This document shows, in pieces, positions 5,637 through 5,896 of a stretch of 5,896 bases of DNA. The notes below the pieces were generated by a model. It ran no database searches. It was not told the DNA's origin and was given only the letters and a program-made list of their open reading frames with translations. Within the stretch, counting starts at the first letter, position 1. The number at the start of each line of letters is the position of its first letter. The translations under genes were made by a program, and so were the position numbers. Origin of the DNA: Candidatus Latescibacterota bacterium (GTDB taxonomy: Bacteria; Latescibacterota; UBA2968; GCA-2709665); contig JASLMQ010000585.1 in NCBI GenBank assembly GCA_030746455.1, positions 1 to 5,896 of the forward strand, read 5' to 3'.

Positions 5637-5896
5637 TCACGGCCGCAGGCCAAGGTGCTTCATGAAGGCCTTCCTCCCGCCCGGCTTCCGCTGGCGGTTC
5701 CATTCCTTCACCTTGACAAAGTAGGGTTCCTCTTCTTCCCCCTCCCACCTGCACACGGCGTTGAGCTTGTCGAGGCTGGTGTCCCCGTCGAGCTCGTACG
5801 GGCATTCCACGGAGTCGCTGATGCTCATGGACTCGATCTCTCCGTCTTCGTCCAGCTCCACATCGAAGGGATACCGCCGGCAGGTGACCGGCCGGT
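5637..5896 (-). CDS. Unrecognised acidic protein, C-terminal part (5' end outside window)
   Basis: The frame is open from the right edge to a TGA at 5637-5639, giving the last 85 or so residues. I do not recognise the family. The fragment begins with a Cys-Arg-Arg-Tyr-Pro segment, is rich in Asp and Glu (ELDEDGEIES, EGEEEEP), carries three scattered Cys residues, and ends in a basic patch (VKEWNRQRKPGGRKAF). There is no transmembrane segment. A GTG at 5861 could start a 74-residue form, but it has no ribosome site and the frame stays open upstream, so a longer gene entering from outside is more likely. The G/C third-position bias supports coding. It converges with the response regulator. Confidence 0.6.
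   Translation of the reverse strand, partial: RPVTCRRYPFDVELDEDGEIESMSISDSVECPYELDGDTSLDKLNAVCRWEGEEEEPYFVKVKEWNRQRKPGGRKAFMKHLGLRP

Overview
The window is GC-rich bacterial chromosomal DNA with G/C-biased third codon positions. A sigma-54 activator, AGGAG-type ribosome sites and E. coli-like -35/-10 promoters with 17-bp spacers suggest a Gram-negative-type bacterium. Candidates would be Deltaproteobacteria-like lineages or one of the uncultured GC-rich phyla. The sequence alone does not fix the phylum. I see no mobile element, CRISPR array, tRNA or rRNA.

Layout. (1) Positions 526 to 1, minus strand: the N-terminal 175 residues of a sigma-54 enhancer-binding protein that starts directly at its AAA+ domain, as PspF does. 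It has a near-consensus promoter and a long interrupted inverted repeat upstream. (2) Positions 916-1485, minus strand: a bacterial ferritin with a complete ferroxidase centre. (3) Positions 1486-1672: a divergent promoter region between the ferritin and a plus-strand operon. (4) Positions 1673-4741, plus strand: a three-gene operon of a Gfo/Idh/MocA oxidoreductase, a family 2 glycosyltransferase and an L-rhamnose isomerase of the Pseudomonas stutzeri (RhaI) type. The last two genes overlap by 4 bp (ATGA). A 15-bp perfect hairpin follows. (5) Positions 4742-5159: a promoter and a long leader or unexplained stretch. (6) Positions 5160-5522, plus strand: a stand-alone receiver-domain response regulator. 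(7) A terminator-like hairpin lies between it and the convergent, truncated 3' end of an unrecognised acidic protein (5896 to 5637, minus strand).

How they may work together. The operon pairs a sugar-type NAD(P)-dependent oxidoreductase and an aldose/ketose isomerase with a nucleotide-sugar-dependent glycosyltransferase. This is not a standard rhamnose catabolic set: no kinase, aldolase or transporter is visible. It could be a small sugar-modification and transfer pathway, but the substrate cannot be read from sequence. The ferritin, response regulator and sigma-54 activator look like independent single-gene units. No clearly new multi-gene system is proven here; the oxidoreductase-glycosyltransferase-isomerase cassette is the best candidate for follow-up.
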